Origin: Thermoleophilaceae bacterium
Lineage (GTDB): Bacteria; Actinomycetota; Thermoleophilia; Solirubrobacterales; Thermoleophilaceae
DNA: 64,000 nt
Assembly: GCA_036378175.1 (NCBI GenBank)
Contig: DASUWY010000033.1
Location: forward strand, 1 to 64,000
Direction of reading: 5' to 3'
In this document: positions 56,641-64,000 of the stretch, one piece after another
Layout of the letters: the number at the start of each line of letters is the position of its first letter
Position numbering within the stretch: the stretch's first letter is position 1
Notes under the pieces: generated by a model
Seen by the model: only the letters and a program-made list of their open reading frames with translations
Told to the model about the DNA's origin: nothing
Database searches by the model: none
Position numbers and translations under genes: made by a program

Positions 56641-58272
56641 GTGTCCGGCTCGCAGCCCGGCGACCAGCGTCTGCTGTTCGCGTTCACCCTGTTCATAGTT
56701 CTTTTCTGCGCGGTGCTTGCGCTCGCGCTTCCACGCCCGGCCGCGGCCGACTGCCCAGCAAGCGGGTGCGGCGGCGGCGGGACCGTCACCGAGAATTTCA
56801 CGCACACGCTCACGGTCACCCGGCCGTCGAGCGGCACGATCACGAGCACTCCCTCGGCCATCAGCTGCCCGGCCGGCAGTGGCGGCACGTGCACGAAGTC
56901 GCAGACGCAGTCGATCGACTGCCCCATCGACTCTGCTCCCTGCGACGAGCCCACCACCGGCTGGAACAGCTACACGCTCAGCGCTAGTGGCGGCCCGTCC
57001 GGATTCGCCGCGAGCTGGTCCGGCGCATGCTCCGGCTCGAGTTGCAGCGTCACATTGGACGCCGACAGGACTGTGTCGCTCACATGGATCGACGTGACCA
57101 ACCCGTCCGTCTCCGTCTCGCCGGGCAGCGTGAAGGTGGGCACGATCCTCAACGCGAGTGCGGCCGCCTCGGACAACGCAGGAATCGCGAAGGTCGAGTT
57201 CTGGCTCGACGGCTCGCTGAAGGCGACCGACACGACCGCTCCCTACGGCGCCTCAATCCCGATGGGTAGTTACGCCCAGGGTTCGGCGCACACCCTTATG
57301 GCGCGTGCCTATGACACGAGCGGGCGTGTCGCCGACTCCTCGTCGACGGTCACCGTCGACAAGGTGGTCAATCTCACGCTCGGCGCTCTGCCGGCGTACA
57401 CGAACGCCACGACCGTGCCGCTCTCGATTGGCACCGACCCTGACGCGAGCATGAAGTGCTCGCTGAACGGCGGTCCCGCCAGTACTTGCGCGGGCACATA
57501 CAGCCCGCTTTCGTCGCCGGCCGATGGCACCTACACCTACCACGTGGTCGCCACCGACGACGTGGGCAACGTGGCCAGCGGCAGCCGGACCTTCACCGTG
57601 GACCGCACAGCTCCGGCCGCCTCGTTCACGGACGGGCCGAGCGAAGGCGCGATCGTAGGCAGCGGGCCGCTCAGTTTCAAGTTCAGCTACACGGACCTCA
57701 CCCCGACGACGGTCACCTGCTCGCTCGATGGCGCGGCGTTCGCCGCCTGTGACAGCGCGGACTCGCAGACGCTCGACGGCCTCGCGCCGGGCAGCAACCA
57801 CACGTTCACGGTCAACTTCGTGGACTCCGCCGGGAACGTGACCCAGCTGGTGCGCCACTTCTCCGTTGCGGCGGCGCCTCCAAGCGGCACGGGCAGCGGC
57901 ACGGGTGGCTCCGGCCCCGGCGGCGGCGGCGGCTCCCAGAGCGTCCTCGGCGCCGGCCCGGCGGCCAGCAAGGCCAAGCTGTCGAGCGGCTTCAAGGTGG
58001 CGGGCAAGAACACGCTGGTGAGGAAGCTCGTGCTCACCGGTGTGCCGAACGGCGCCACGGTGACCGTGCACTGCCACGGCCATGGCTGCCCGTTCAGGTC
58101 AAAGACCTTCAGGGCGAAGCACGGCAAGGTGTCGCTGTCGAAGGTCTTCAAGGGCCGCAAGCTCGGCAAGGGCGCGAAGATCGAGCTGGACGTGACCGTT
58201 CCGGGCGCGCCCAAGCAGGTCTTCAAGCTCACCACGCGCGCGGGCAAGAAGCCGCTGCTGCGGCACAGCTAG
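56641..58272 (+). CDS. Secreted multi-domain Ig-like repeat protein
   Basis: A 543-residue exported protein with a long signal peptide (about 12-37, ending AAAD). A cysteine-rich first domain (about 38-150) is followed by three Ig/cadherin-like repeats (about 152-242, 245-320 and 322-408; for example [27 protein letters not shown] and [33 protein letters not shown]-type runs). A Gly/Ser linker (about 415-440) precedes a basic C-terminal beta domain (about 445-543). Probably a cell-surface adhesin or wall protein. GTG follows GGGAGG. Same strand as the PASTA protein. Confidence 0.78.
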   Translation: MSGSQPGDQRLLFAFTLFIVLFCAVLALALPRPAAADCPASGCGGGGTVTENFTHTLTVTRPSSGTITSTPSAISCPAGSGGTCTKSQTQSIDCPIDSAPCDEPTTGWNSYTLSASGGPSGFAASWSGACSGSSCSVTLDADRTVSLTWIDVTNPSVSVSPGSVKVGTILNASAAASDNAGIAKVEFWLDGSLKATDTTAPYGASIPMGSYAQGSAHTLMARAYDTSGRVADSSSTVTVDKVVNLTLGALPAYTNATTVPLSIGTDPDASMKCSLNGGPASTCAGTYSPLSSPADGTYTYHVVATDDVGNVASGSRTFTVDRTAPAASFTDGPSEGAIVGSGPLSFKFSYTDLTPTTVTCSLDGAAFAACDSADSQTLDGLAPGSNHTFTVNFVDSAGNVTQLVRHFSVAAAPPSGTGSGTGGSGPGGGGGSQSVLGAGPAASKAKLSSGFKVAGKNTLVRKLVLTGVPNGATVTVHCHGHGCPFRSKTFRAKHGKVSLSKVFKGRKLGKGAKIELDVTVPGAPKQVFKLTTRAGKKPLLRHS

Positions 58273-58295
58273 AAGCTCGTCATCACCGAACGGTT

Positions 58296-58347
58296 CGCGT
58301 CCGTGACGAGGTTGTCACAAACCCGTCACAAACTTGTCACGGACGCG
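58296..58347. repeat. 12-bp inverted repeat enclosing three 11-bp direct repeats, upstream of recA
   Basis: Perfect arms CGCGTCCGTGAC (58296-58307) and GTCACGGACGCG (58336-58347) flank the 11-mers TTGTCACAAAC, CCGTCACAAAC and TTGTCACGGAC (58312-58344), the last overlapping the right arm. The core GTCAC(A/G)(A/G)AC thus occurs three times forward at one-helical-turn spacing and once inverted. A -10-like TACCGT (58354-58359) follows. This is a probable protein-binding array for recA control. It does not match the LexA box or the known PafBC promoter spacing. Confidence 0.75.
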
Positions 58348-58412
58348 TGTGGATACCGTCCGATCCGACCCGTACCTTGGTGTTCATCTCGAAGACTGCG
58401 AGGAGCACCGAC

Positions 58413-59525
58413 ATGGATACGGACAAGGATCAGGAAAAGGCGGCGAAGGCCCGCGATTCGGCGCTGAACAGCGCACTCACTCAGATCGAGCGCCAGTTCG
58501 GCAAGGGCTCGATCATGCGCATGGGCGACGAGGAGGCGGCCGTCAAGGTGTCCGCCATTCCGTCCGGGGCCCTGTCGCTCGACCTCGCGCTGGGCGTGGG
58601 AGGCTTCCCGCGCGGGCGCATCGTGGAGATCTTCGGCCCGGAGTCATCGGGCAAGACCACGCTCATCTACCACGTGCTGGCGCAGGCCCAGAAGCAGGGC
58701 GGCATCTGCGCGTTCGTGGACGCAGAGCACGCGATGGATCCGGCTTACGCCAAGCGGATCGGCGTGGATGTGGACGAGCTGCTCGTCTCGCAGCCGGACC
58801 ACGGTGAGCAGGCGCTCGAGATCGCCGACCTCCTGATCCGCTCAGGCGCGATCGACGTCGTGGCGATCGACTCGGTGGCGGCCCTCACGCCGAAGGCCGA
58901 GCTCGAGGGCGCGATGGGCGACCAGACGGTGGGCCTCCAGGCGCGCATGATGAGCCAGGCGATGCGCAAGCTGGCCGGCAACCTCAACCGCACCGGCACG
59001 CTCTGCATGTTCACCAACCAGATCCGCGAGAAGGTCGGCGTGATGTTCGGCTCGCCGGAGACGCAGCCGGGCGGTCGCGCGCTCAAGTTCTACTCGTCGC
59101 AGCGGCTCGACATCCGCCGCATCGAGACGCTCAAGGAGGGCGTCGAGGCGGTCGGCAACCGCGTGCGGGTGAAGGTCGTGAAGAACAAGGTGGCGGCGCC
59201 GTTCCGCCAGGCCGAGTTCGACATCGAATACGGCATGGGCATCTCCGCGGAGGGCTGCCTGCTCGACCTCGGGCTCGAGCACGACATCGTGCAGAAGTCC
59301 GGCTCGTTCTTCTCGTACGGCGACACCCGTCTCGGCCAGGGCCGCAACAACGCCAAGGCCTTCCTGCGCGAGAACCCCGAGATGGCGAAGGAGATCGAGA
59401 CGAAGATCTACGACGCCGTGGGGATCACGCCGGCGCACCCCGGCGCAAACGTCGCGGAGCTCGATCCGAACGCGTCGAAGGAAGCAGCAGAGGAAGCGGT
59501 AGCAGCCGCCGCCGAGGCGGCCTAG
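58413..59525 (+). CDS. recA: Recombinase RecA
   Basis: A 370-residue recombinase that forms filaments on single-stranded DNA. Visible are [11 protein letters not shown], Walker [18 protein letters not shown], Walker [11 protein letters not shown], the L1/L2 DNA loops (about [20 protein letters not shown] and [15 protein letters not shown]) and the glutamine-type L2 region. The acidic tail is replaced by an Ala/Glu-rich end. The ATG is fixed by GAGGAG upstream. No recX follows, unlike many Actinobacteria. Confidence 0.97.
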   Translation: MDTDKDQEKAAKARDSALNSALTQIERQFGKGSIMRMGDEEAAVKVSAIPSGALSLDLALGVGGFPRGRIVEIFGPESSGKTTLIYHVLAQAQKQGGICAFVDAEHAMDPAYAKRIGVDVDELLVSQPDHGEQALEIADLLIRSGAIDVVAIDSVAALTPKAELEGAMGDQTVGLQARMMSQAMRKLAGNLNRTGTLCMFTNQIREKVGVMFGSPETQPGGRALKFYSSQRLDIRRIETLKEGVEAVGNRVRVKVVKNKVAAPFRQAEFDIEYGMGISAEGCLLDLGLEHDIVQKSGSFFSYGDTRLGQGRNNAKAFLRENPEMAKEIETKIYDAVGITPAHPGANVAELDPNASKEAAEEAVAAAAEAA

Positions 59526-59544
59526 AGCTTCCACTCCCCGAGGT

Positions 59545-59569
59545 GCGGGCGGTCCCTCAGACCGCCCGC
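59545..59569 (+). terminator. Strong hairpin terminator candidate after recA
   Basis: Perfect 10-bp arms GCGGGCGGTC and GACCGCCCGC enclose CCTCA, 19 bases after the recA stop, without a T-run. This is the most stable hairpin of the U-less type in the window. Confidence 0.65.
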
Positions 59570-59604
59570 CGTCCGGGCCCGGTGGTCGTGGTTGACTGTG
59601 GCGT

Positions 59605-60372
59605 ATGGCGTCGGGTGCGTTCTACGACGACATTGGCCGCAGCTACACGGCCACGCGGCAGGAGGATCCGAAGCTCGCGGCGGCTATCTGGGCGGCGCTT
59701 GGGGATGGGCGGAGCGTCCTCAACGTCGGTGCGGGCACCGGCTCGTACGAGCCGCGTGACCGGGACGTGCTGGCACTCGAGCCGTCAGAGGTGATGATCG
59801 CCCAGCGGCCGGAGGGCGCCGCGCCGGTGATCAAGGGGAACGTGGAGGCCATTCCGCTCCGGGACGACAGCGTGGACGTGGCGATGGCCGTGCTCAGCGA
59901 TCACCACTGGCGCGACCGGCTCGCCGGCATGGGCGAGATGCGGCGCGTGGCGCGCCGGCGCGTCGTGCTGTTCACGGCGGATCCGGGTGAGTTCGCGAAG
60001 TTCTGGTTCGTGCCGGAATACCTGCCCGAGTACGTGGACCTGATTCCCCCGCGCTACCGCGAGGCGGGTGTGTGGGAGCGCGAGCTGCGAATGGGGCTCG
60101 GAATGATCCGGCTCGAGCCGGTGGCGATCCCGCACGACTGCCTGGACGGGTTCTTCGGTGCGTACTGGCGGCGTCCCGAGGCGTACTTCGATGAGACCGT
60201 GAGAGCGGGAATTTCGGTCTTCGCGCGGGTTCCTGCGGCGGCCACGGAGCGCGCGCTGGCGGCTTTGAGCGCCGATCTCGACAGCGGGACGTGGCATGAG
60301 CGCCACGCCCACCTGCTCGAGCTTGAGGAGATCGACCTCGGCTACCGGCTCGTGATCGCGGAGCTCAAGTAG
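59605..60372 (+). CDS. Class I SAM-dependent methyltransferase
   Basis: A 255-residue protein with the SAM-binding motif I VLNVGAGTGSYEP (about 38-50), the acidic residue after strand two (ALEPSE) and PLRDDSVDVAMAVL as motif II. The C-terminal half is variable and substrate-specific. Family resembles UbiE/MenG-type small-molecule methyltransferases, but no pathway is implied by the neighbours. Confidence 0.85.
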   Translation: MASGAFYDDIGRSYTATRQEDPKLAAAIWAALGDGRSVLNVGAGTGSYEPRDRDVLALEPSEVMIAQRPEGAAPVIKGNVEAIPLRDDSVDVAMAVLSDHHWRDRLAGMGEMRRVARRRVVLFTADPGEFAKFWFVPEYLPEYVDLIPPRYREAGVWERELRMGLGMIRLEPVAIPHDCLDGFFGAYWRRPEAYFDETVRAGISVFARVPAAATERALAALSADLDSGTWHERHAHLLELEEIDLGYRLVIAELK

Positions 60373-60616
60373 GCGCGTCGGAGCGCGCCTTGCACCCCGC
60401 CTTCCGCAGGTTTACTCTGTGGAGAGCGGCCGGATCGGTCGCCGTGAGACGAATAGCCAGCAAATTGACTGTTTTTGATGCGGGCACAGGACATTTCAAA
60501 CTTGATTCCGATGTTCCAGCCAAGGCCAGAGGACGAGCTCGAAAGGAGACGCGGAGCGCGTCGCTAGCCGTACTGTGAGCGCGCCGCGAGCGCGCCTACC
60601 CGCTTAAAAAGCACGC
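60373..60616. other. Intergenic gap before the rny leader
   Basis: About 240 bases between the methyltransferase and the rny leader. A 62-codon frame (60390-60578) has no Shine-Dalgarno and no similarity, so it is not called. The middle part (60460-60530) is distinctly less GC-rich than its surroundings and has a TTGACT at about 60465 but no matching -10. A GCGCGC-rich hairpin near 60578-60597 precedes TTAAAAAG, a possible promoter region for rny. Confidence 0.5.
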
Positions 60617-60699
60617 CTGGTGTCTTGCGGAGCCGAGACGCACCGCTTGACGACGACACGAGACGCCGGCGCCGCCAAGCGCCGGACTGGAGACACCAG
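60617..60699 (+). promoter_or_regulatory. Structured leader RNA candidate of rny
   Basis: An outer stem CTGGTGTC (60617-60624) pairs with GACACCAG (60692-60699). It encloses GCGG/CCGC (60627-60646) and a strong 7-bp hairpin CCGGCGC/GCGCCGG (60666-60685). The Shine-Dalgarno GGAG (60689-60692) and the bases before the ATG at 60702 are in or next to the outer stem. The fold would be a three-way junction that hides the ribosome-binding site, suggesting control of RNase Y translation or cleavage of its own leader. Confidence 0.5.
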
Positions 60700-60701
60700 A
60701 G

Positions 60702-62207
60702 ATGGACATCGTGCTGGCGGCAGTTGTTGCGGCGGTGGTGGCGGCGGCTGTGGTCGCGCTCATGACGCGCCGCGCCCGTCCCGCAGCCGTGGCACTCGGC
60801 CCACGCCCGCAAAGCCGCGCGGTGGAGGCGCCCACGCGCACGACCTTGCGGACGCGGGAGGAGGGGACGCGGGAGGACGACACCGAGCCCGAGCTCGACG
60901 CCCGCCGGGCCGAGCTCGCCCGGATCGAGGAGCGGCTGCTCAGCAAGCAGGAGGCGCTCGATCTCAAGCTCGCGGAGGCGAGCCGCAAGGAACGTTCGCT
61001 CGAGGACAGGGCGCGCAACCTCGAGGTAGAGGCCGACAAGCTCAAGGAGGCGAAGCAGGAGCACCTGCGCGAGCTCGAACGGATCGCGGGCCTCAGCGCG
61101 GGCCAGGCGCGCCAGATTCTCCTCAAGGAGCTCGAGGACGCCCTGCGCCACGACAGCGCCCGGCTGATCAGGCAGGTGGAGGACGAGGCCAAGCGGGAGG
61201 CCGAGCGCCGCTCCCGCAACATCCTGGCCACGTGCCTGCAGCGGATGGCCGCGGGGCACGCGGTGGAGACCACCGTGTCTGTGGTGGAGCTCCAGTCGGA
61301 CGACCTGAAGGGCCGCATCATCGGGCGCGAGGGTCGCAACATCCGCGCGCTCGAGACGCTCACCGGGATCGACTTCATCATCGACGACACGCCGGGCGCC
61401 GTGATCCTGTCCGGCTTCGACGGCGTGCGGCGCGAGATCGCGCGGCTCACCCTCGAGAAGCTGCTCCAGGATGGTCGCATCCACCCGGCGCGGATCGAGG
61501 AGGCGTACTTCCAGGCCCGCTCGGAGATCGACCAGCACATCGCCGAGGTGGGGGAGCAGGCGGTGTTCGAGGCGGGCGTGGGCGCGATGCACCCGGAGCT
61601 GACGAAGCTGCTCGGCCGGCTCCACTACCGGACGAGCTACGGCCAGAACGTGCTCGCGCACTCGATCGAGGTCGCTCACCTGGCGGCCCTGATCGCCGGC
61701 GAGCTGGGTGCCAGCGCCAAGACCGCGCGGCGCGCGGCGCTGCTGCACGACATCGGCAAAGCGGTGACGCACGAGGTGGAGGGCCCCCACGCGCTCGTGG
61801 GCGGCGAGATCGCGCGGAAGTACAAGGAGTCCGAGGCGGTGGCGCACGCGATGGAGGCCCACCACAACGAGGTGGAGATGCAGACCGTGGAGGCGGTGGT
61901 GGTGCAGGTGGCGGATGCGCTCTCCGGCGCACGGCCGGGCGCCCGCGGCGAGTCCCTCGAGCAGTATGTGAAGCGGCTGCGCAACCTCGAGGAGATCGCC
62001 AAGCGCCACGCGGGCGTGGAGAAGGTGCACGCCATGCAGGCCGGGCGCGAGGTGCGCGTGATCGTGAGCCCCACCGACGTGGACGACGACGCCGCCGCCC
62101 TGCTCTCGCATCAGATTGCGCGCGAGGTGGAGAAGGAGCTCGAATACCCCGGTCAGATCAAGGTCACGGTCATCCGGGAAAGTAGGGCAACGGACTATGC
62201 GAAGTAG
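60702..62207 (+). CDS. rny: Ribonuclease Y
   Basis: A 501-residue membrane-anchored endoribonuclease. It has one N-terminal membrane helix (3-20), a coiled-coil region rich in Glu/Arg/Lys (about 65-185), a KH domain with [15 protein letters not shown] and an HD domain with catalytic LLHDIGKAV (about 347-355). It starts decay of many mRNAs. The linker between helix and coiled coil is extra Arg/Thr/Glu-rich (about 35-62). RNase J and PNPase are encoded elsewhere in this window. Confidence 0.96.
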   Translation: MDIVLAAVVAAVVAAAVVALMTRRARPAAVALGPRPQSRAVEAPTRTTLRTREEGTREDDTEPELDARRAELARIEERLLSKQEALDLKLAEASRKERSLEDRARNLEVEADKLKEAKQEHLRELERIAGLSAGQARQILLKELEDALRHDSARLIRQVEDEAKREAERRSRNILATCLQRMAAGHAVETTVSVVELQSDDLKGRIIGREGRNIRALETLTGIDFIIDDTPGAVILSGFDGVRREIARLTLEKLLQDGRIHPARIEEAYFQARSEIDQHIAEVGEQAVFEAGVGAMHPELTKLLGRLHYRTSYGQNVLAHSIEVAHLAALIAGELGASAKTARRAALLHDIGKAVTHEVEGPHALVGGEIARKYKESEAVAHAMEAHHNEVEMQTVEAVVVQVADALSGARPGARGESLEQYVKRLRNLEEIAKRHAGVEKVHAMQAGREVRVIVSPTDVDDDAAALLSHQIAREVEKELEYPGQIKVTVIRESRATDYAK

Positions 62208-62619
62208 GGGGATGGTGATCCTGCTGGTCACCGCGGCGTTCGCCGCCGGTGGCACGGCGTCCACCAGCGCGGCGACTCAGACGGTGGTGCCACGGGACTG
62301 CGTCCACGAGGCTGTGAAGCCGCACCGGATCATCATCACCTGCGCCGACGCCAATTTCGTGCTCACAGGCCTCAAGTGGTCGCACTGGGGTCGCAGGTCC
62401 GCCACCGGCACGGGTTCGGCGAAGATCAACGACTGCAAGCCGTCGTGCGCAAATGGTCACTTCCACAAGTACCCCGTGAGCGTGAGATTGTCGAGCGCAC
62501 ATTTCTGCCGGAATGCAGGGCGAACGCAGTTCCGCCGCATGCGGCTCACGTTCACCGGCAAGGTTCCCGCTGGGATCAAGCGGACCAACTCGCCCGCGAT
62601 TGCCTGCCCGCCCAAGTAG
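62197..62619 (+). CDS. Small secreted cysteine-rich protein
   Basis: A 140-residue exported protein: signal peptide (about 5-26), then a domain with five or six cysteines ([47 protein letters not shown]). The pattern of paired cysteines around [13 protein letters not shown] is a recurring actinobacterial secreted family without assigned function. The ATG at 62197 lies inside rny (11 bp overlap); an ATG at 62212 is possible. Confidence 0.75.
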   Translation: MRSRGMVILLVTAAFAAGGTASTSAATQTVVPRDCVHEAVKPHRIIITCADANFVLTGLKWSHWGRRSATGTGSAKINDCKPSCANGHFHKYPVSVRLSSAHFCRNAGRTQFRRMRLTFTGKVPAGIKRTNSPAIACPPK

Positions 62620-62635
62620 CTATCTTCAGACGGCT

Positions 62636-63958
62636 GTGAAGACGTACCACGTCACCACCTTCGGGTGCCAGATGAACGAGCATGACTCCGAGCGCATGAA
62701 GGGCATGCTCGAGTCGCTCGGCTACAGCGAGGTGCCCGAGCGCGCCGACGCCGACGTGATCCTCTTCAACACCTGCTCGATCCGCGAGTCCGCGGACAGC
62801 CGCTTCGTCGGTCATCTCGGCGAGGCCAAGCGGCTCAAGTCGGAGGACCCGGAAAAGGTGATCGGGGTTGGCGGCTGCTGGGCGCAGTCGGTGAAGGACG
62901 ACGTGTTCCGGCAGTTCCCGTTCGTGGACGTGGCCTTCGGGCCCGGGCAGATACCGAAGCTCGCCGAGTTCCTCACGAGCGACAGCATCACCGCTCAGGG
63001 CTTCTTCGAGTTCGAGAGCTTCTCCGGACACCTTCCGATGAAGCGCGAGCGCGAGTTCCAGGCGTGGGTGCAGATCAGCGTGGGCTGCAACTGCAGGTGC
63101 TCGTACTGCATCGTTCCGTCCACCCGCGGCCGCGAGGTGAGCCGCTCCCCGCGCGAGCTCGTAGACGAGATCGCGAGGCTGGCGCAGGACGGGGTGCGGG
63201 AGGTCACGCTGCTCGGCCAGAACGTGAACTCATACGGGCGCGACCTCCCGAAGGAGCAGCGCATCCGCTTCAGCGACCTGCTGCGAGAGATCGACGCGAT
63301 CGACGGGGTCGACCGCATCCGCTACACGAGCCCGCACCCGAAGGACATGCGCGAGGACGTGATCGCGGCGCACGCCGAGCTACCGAGCCTGTGCGAGCAC
63401 ATCCACCTGCCGCTCCAGTCAGGCTCGAGCCGGATCCTCAAGGCGATGCGCCGCACCTACAACCGCGAGCGCTACATGGACCGCGTGGCGATGATCCGCG
63501 AGCACGTGCCGGACTGCGCGATCACCACCGACATCATCGTCGGCTTCCCCGGCGAGACCGACGAGGACTTCGAGCAGACGATGGAGGTGGTGGAGGAGGT
63601 GCGCTACGACGGCGCCTTCACCTTCATCTACTCGCCGCGGCGCGGCACCGAGGCGGCCACGCTCGAGGAGCAGGTGCCGCACGAGGTGAAGCGCGAGCGC
63701 ATGGAGCGGCTCGTGGACGCGGTGCAGCGGATCCAGCGCGAGCGCGCACAGAGGTTCGTGGGCCGCACGATGGAGGTGCTGGTGGAGGGCCCGTCGCGCA
63801 CGGACGCTTCCAAGCTGCGAGGGCGCACGCGCCACAACAAGACGGTGAACTTCACTGGCCTGGCCCATGCCGGCGAGATGGCGCAGGTGGAGATCACGGG
63901 CGCCACCAGCACCACGCTCGCGGGCGAGGAGCTGCTGCTCTCGCGCGCGCTGGCTTGA
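62636..63958 (+). CDS. miaB: tRNA-2-methylthio-N6-dimethylallyladenosine synthase
   Basis: A 440-residue radical-SAM methylthiotransferase that modifies A37 in tRNAs reading U-starting codons. The N-terminal UPF0004 domain has cluster cysteines C11 (TFGCQMNEHDSE), C46 (NTCSIRE) and C80 (GGCWAQS). The radical-SAM motif CNCRCSYC (C-x3-C-x2-C) is at about 152-159, and a TRAM domain closes the protein. GTG start; the stop overlaps miaA (TTGA). Confidence 0.96.
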   Translation: MKTYHVTTFGCQMNEHDSERMKGMLESLGYSEVPERADADVILFNTCSIRESADSRFVGHLGEAKRLKSEDPEKVIGVGGCWAQSVKDDVFRQFPFVDVAFGPGQIPKLAEFLTSDSITAQGFFEFESFSGHLPMKREREFQAWVQISVGCNCRCSYCIVPSTRGREVSRSPRELVDEIARLAQDGVREVTLLGQNVNSYGRDLPKEQRIRFSDLLREIDAIDGVDRIRYTSPHPKDMREDVIAAHAELPSLCEHIHLPLQSGSSRILKAMRRTYNRERYMDRVAMIREHVPDCAITTDIIVGFPGETDEDFEQTMEVVEEVRYDGAFTFIYSPRRGTEAATLEEQVPHEVKRERMERLVDAVQRIQRERAQRFVGRTMEVLVEGPSRTDASKLRGRTRHNKTVNFTGLAHAGEMAQVEITGATSTTLAGEELLLSRALA

Positions 63959-64000
63959 CCCGCGTAATCGCGATCTTCGGTCCCACAGGGATCGGCAAGA
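63955..64000 (+). CDS. miaA: tRNA dimethylallyltransferase, first 15 codons
   Basis: Cut off by the window end. The TTG at 63955 overlaps the miaB stop, and the frame reads TRVIAIFGPTGIGK, the P-loop with which MiaA proteins begin. MiaA adds the dimethylallyl group that MiaB then thiomethylates, so the pair is a functional unit. Confidence 0.85.
   Translation, partial: MTRVIAIFGPTGIGK

Noticed and set aside
58287-58297. LexA box upstream of recA
   Set aside because: CGAAC and GTTCG are separated by one base instead of the four needed for an actinobacterial LexA site.
60390-60578. 62-codon frame before rny
   Set aside because: No Shine-Dalgarno, mixed composition and no similarity; more likely non-coding.

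Overview
The window is one contiguous stretch of a very GC-rich, gene-dense bacterial chromosome. Gene content and order point to an actinobacterium, most likely of the class Thermoleophilia (Solirubrobacterales-like). It has an actinobacterial-type integration host factor (mihF) between a complete-looking pyr operon and gmk-rpoZ-coaBC. It also has the order rimP-nusA-ylxR-infB-rbfA-nrnA-truB-ribF-rpsO...pnp-M16-dapB...dapA-rnj...ftsK-rodZ-cinA...recA...rny-miaB-miaA, plus DUF3052 and DUF5996 proteins. The lineage call is inference from content; no 16S rRNA is present. There is no phage, insertion sequence or CRISPR array. Nearly everything is chromosomal core, with short accessory insertions.

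Layout. 1-4.8 kb: tRNA-Arg, a phosphodiesterase, RNase Z, and a TetR regulator with its MFS pump, each preceded by a matching 16-bp operator. 3.9-6.6 kb: ApbE flavin transferase, an FMN-binding lipid-face protein and a haem/FAD reductase, probably one electron-transfer module. 7.4-16.3 kb: pyrR-B-C-carA-carB-pyrK-pyrD, with overlapping start/stop codons and a PyrR-type RNA site on the ribosome-binding site. 16.4-19.3 kb: mihF, gmk, rpoZ, coaBC and a TPR protein. 19.3-29.2 kb: PhzF, YbjN-like protein and dtd, then the rimP-to-rpsO translation/RNA-processing run, which is preceded by an intrinsic terminator acting as a probable attenuator. 29.2-31.4 kb: peroxiredoxin, DsbA-like protein and two related secreted proteins, one damaged. 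31.5-43.9 kb: pnp, M16 peptidase, dapB, an AbiEi/DUF559 protein, an SDR, a lipoprotein with DUF3052, dapA, rnj and a two-component system. 44-49.1 kb: ftsK, rodZ-like, cinA, thpR. 49.2-58.3 kb: an accessory block (pilT, a polyprenyl-sugar-type glycosyltransferase, S4 protein, plsC, small enzymes, two cell-surface proteins). 58.3-64 kb: recA, a methyltransferase, rny, a secreted protein, miaB and the start of miaA.

How the genes act together. The pyr operon makes orotate from bicarbonate and glutamine; pyrE and pyrF are not in the window. The nusA-infB-rbfA-truB-rpsO-pnp-rnj-rny genes form the transcription, translation and RNA-decay core. dapA and dapB feed lysine and peptidoglycan.

The strongest non-gene signal is a set of seven clusters of heptanucleotide tandem repeats sitting on or close to gene 3' ends. 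Other notable points are 11-bp iterated repeats inside a perfect inverted repeat upstream of recA, a zinc-knuckle-like extension on NusA, a structured leader before rny, a start codon held in the loop of a long hairpin, and three genes (gmk, ylxR, thpR) without an ATG/GTG/TTG start.
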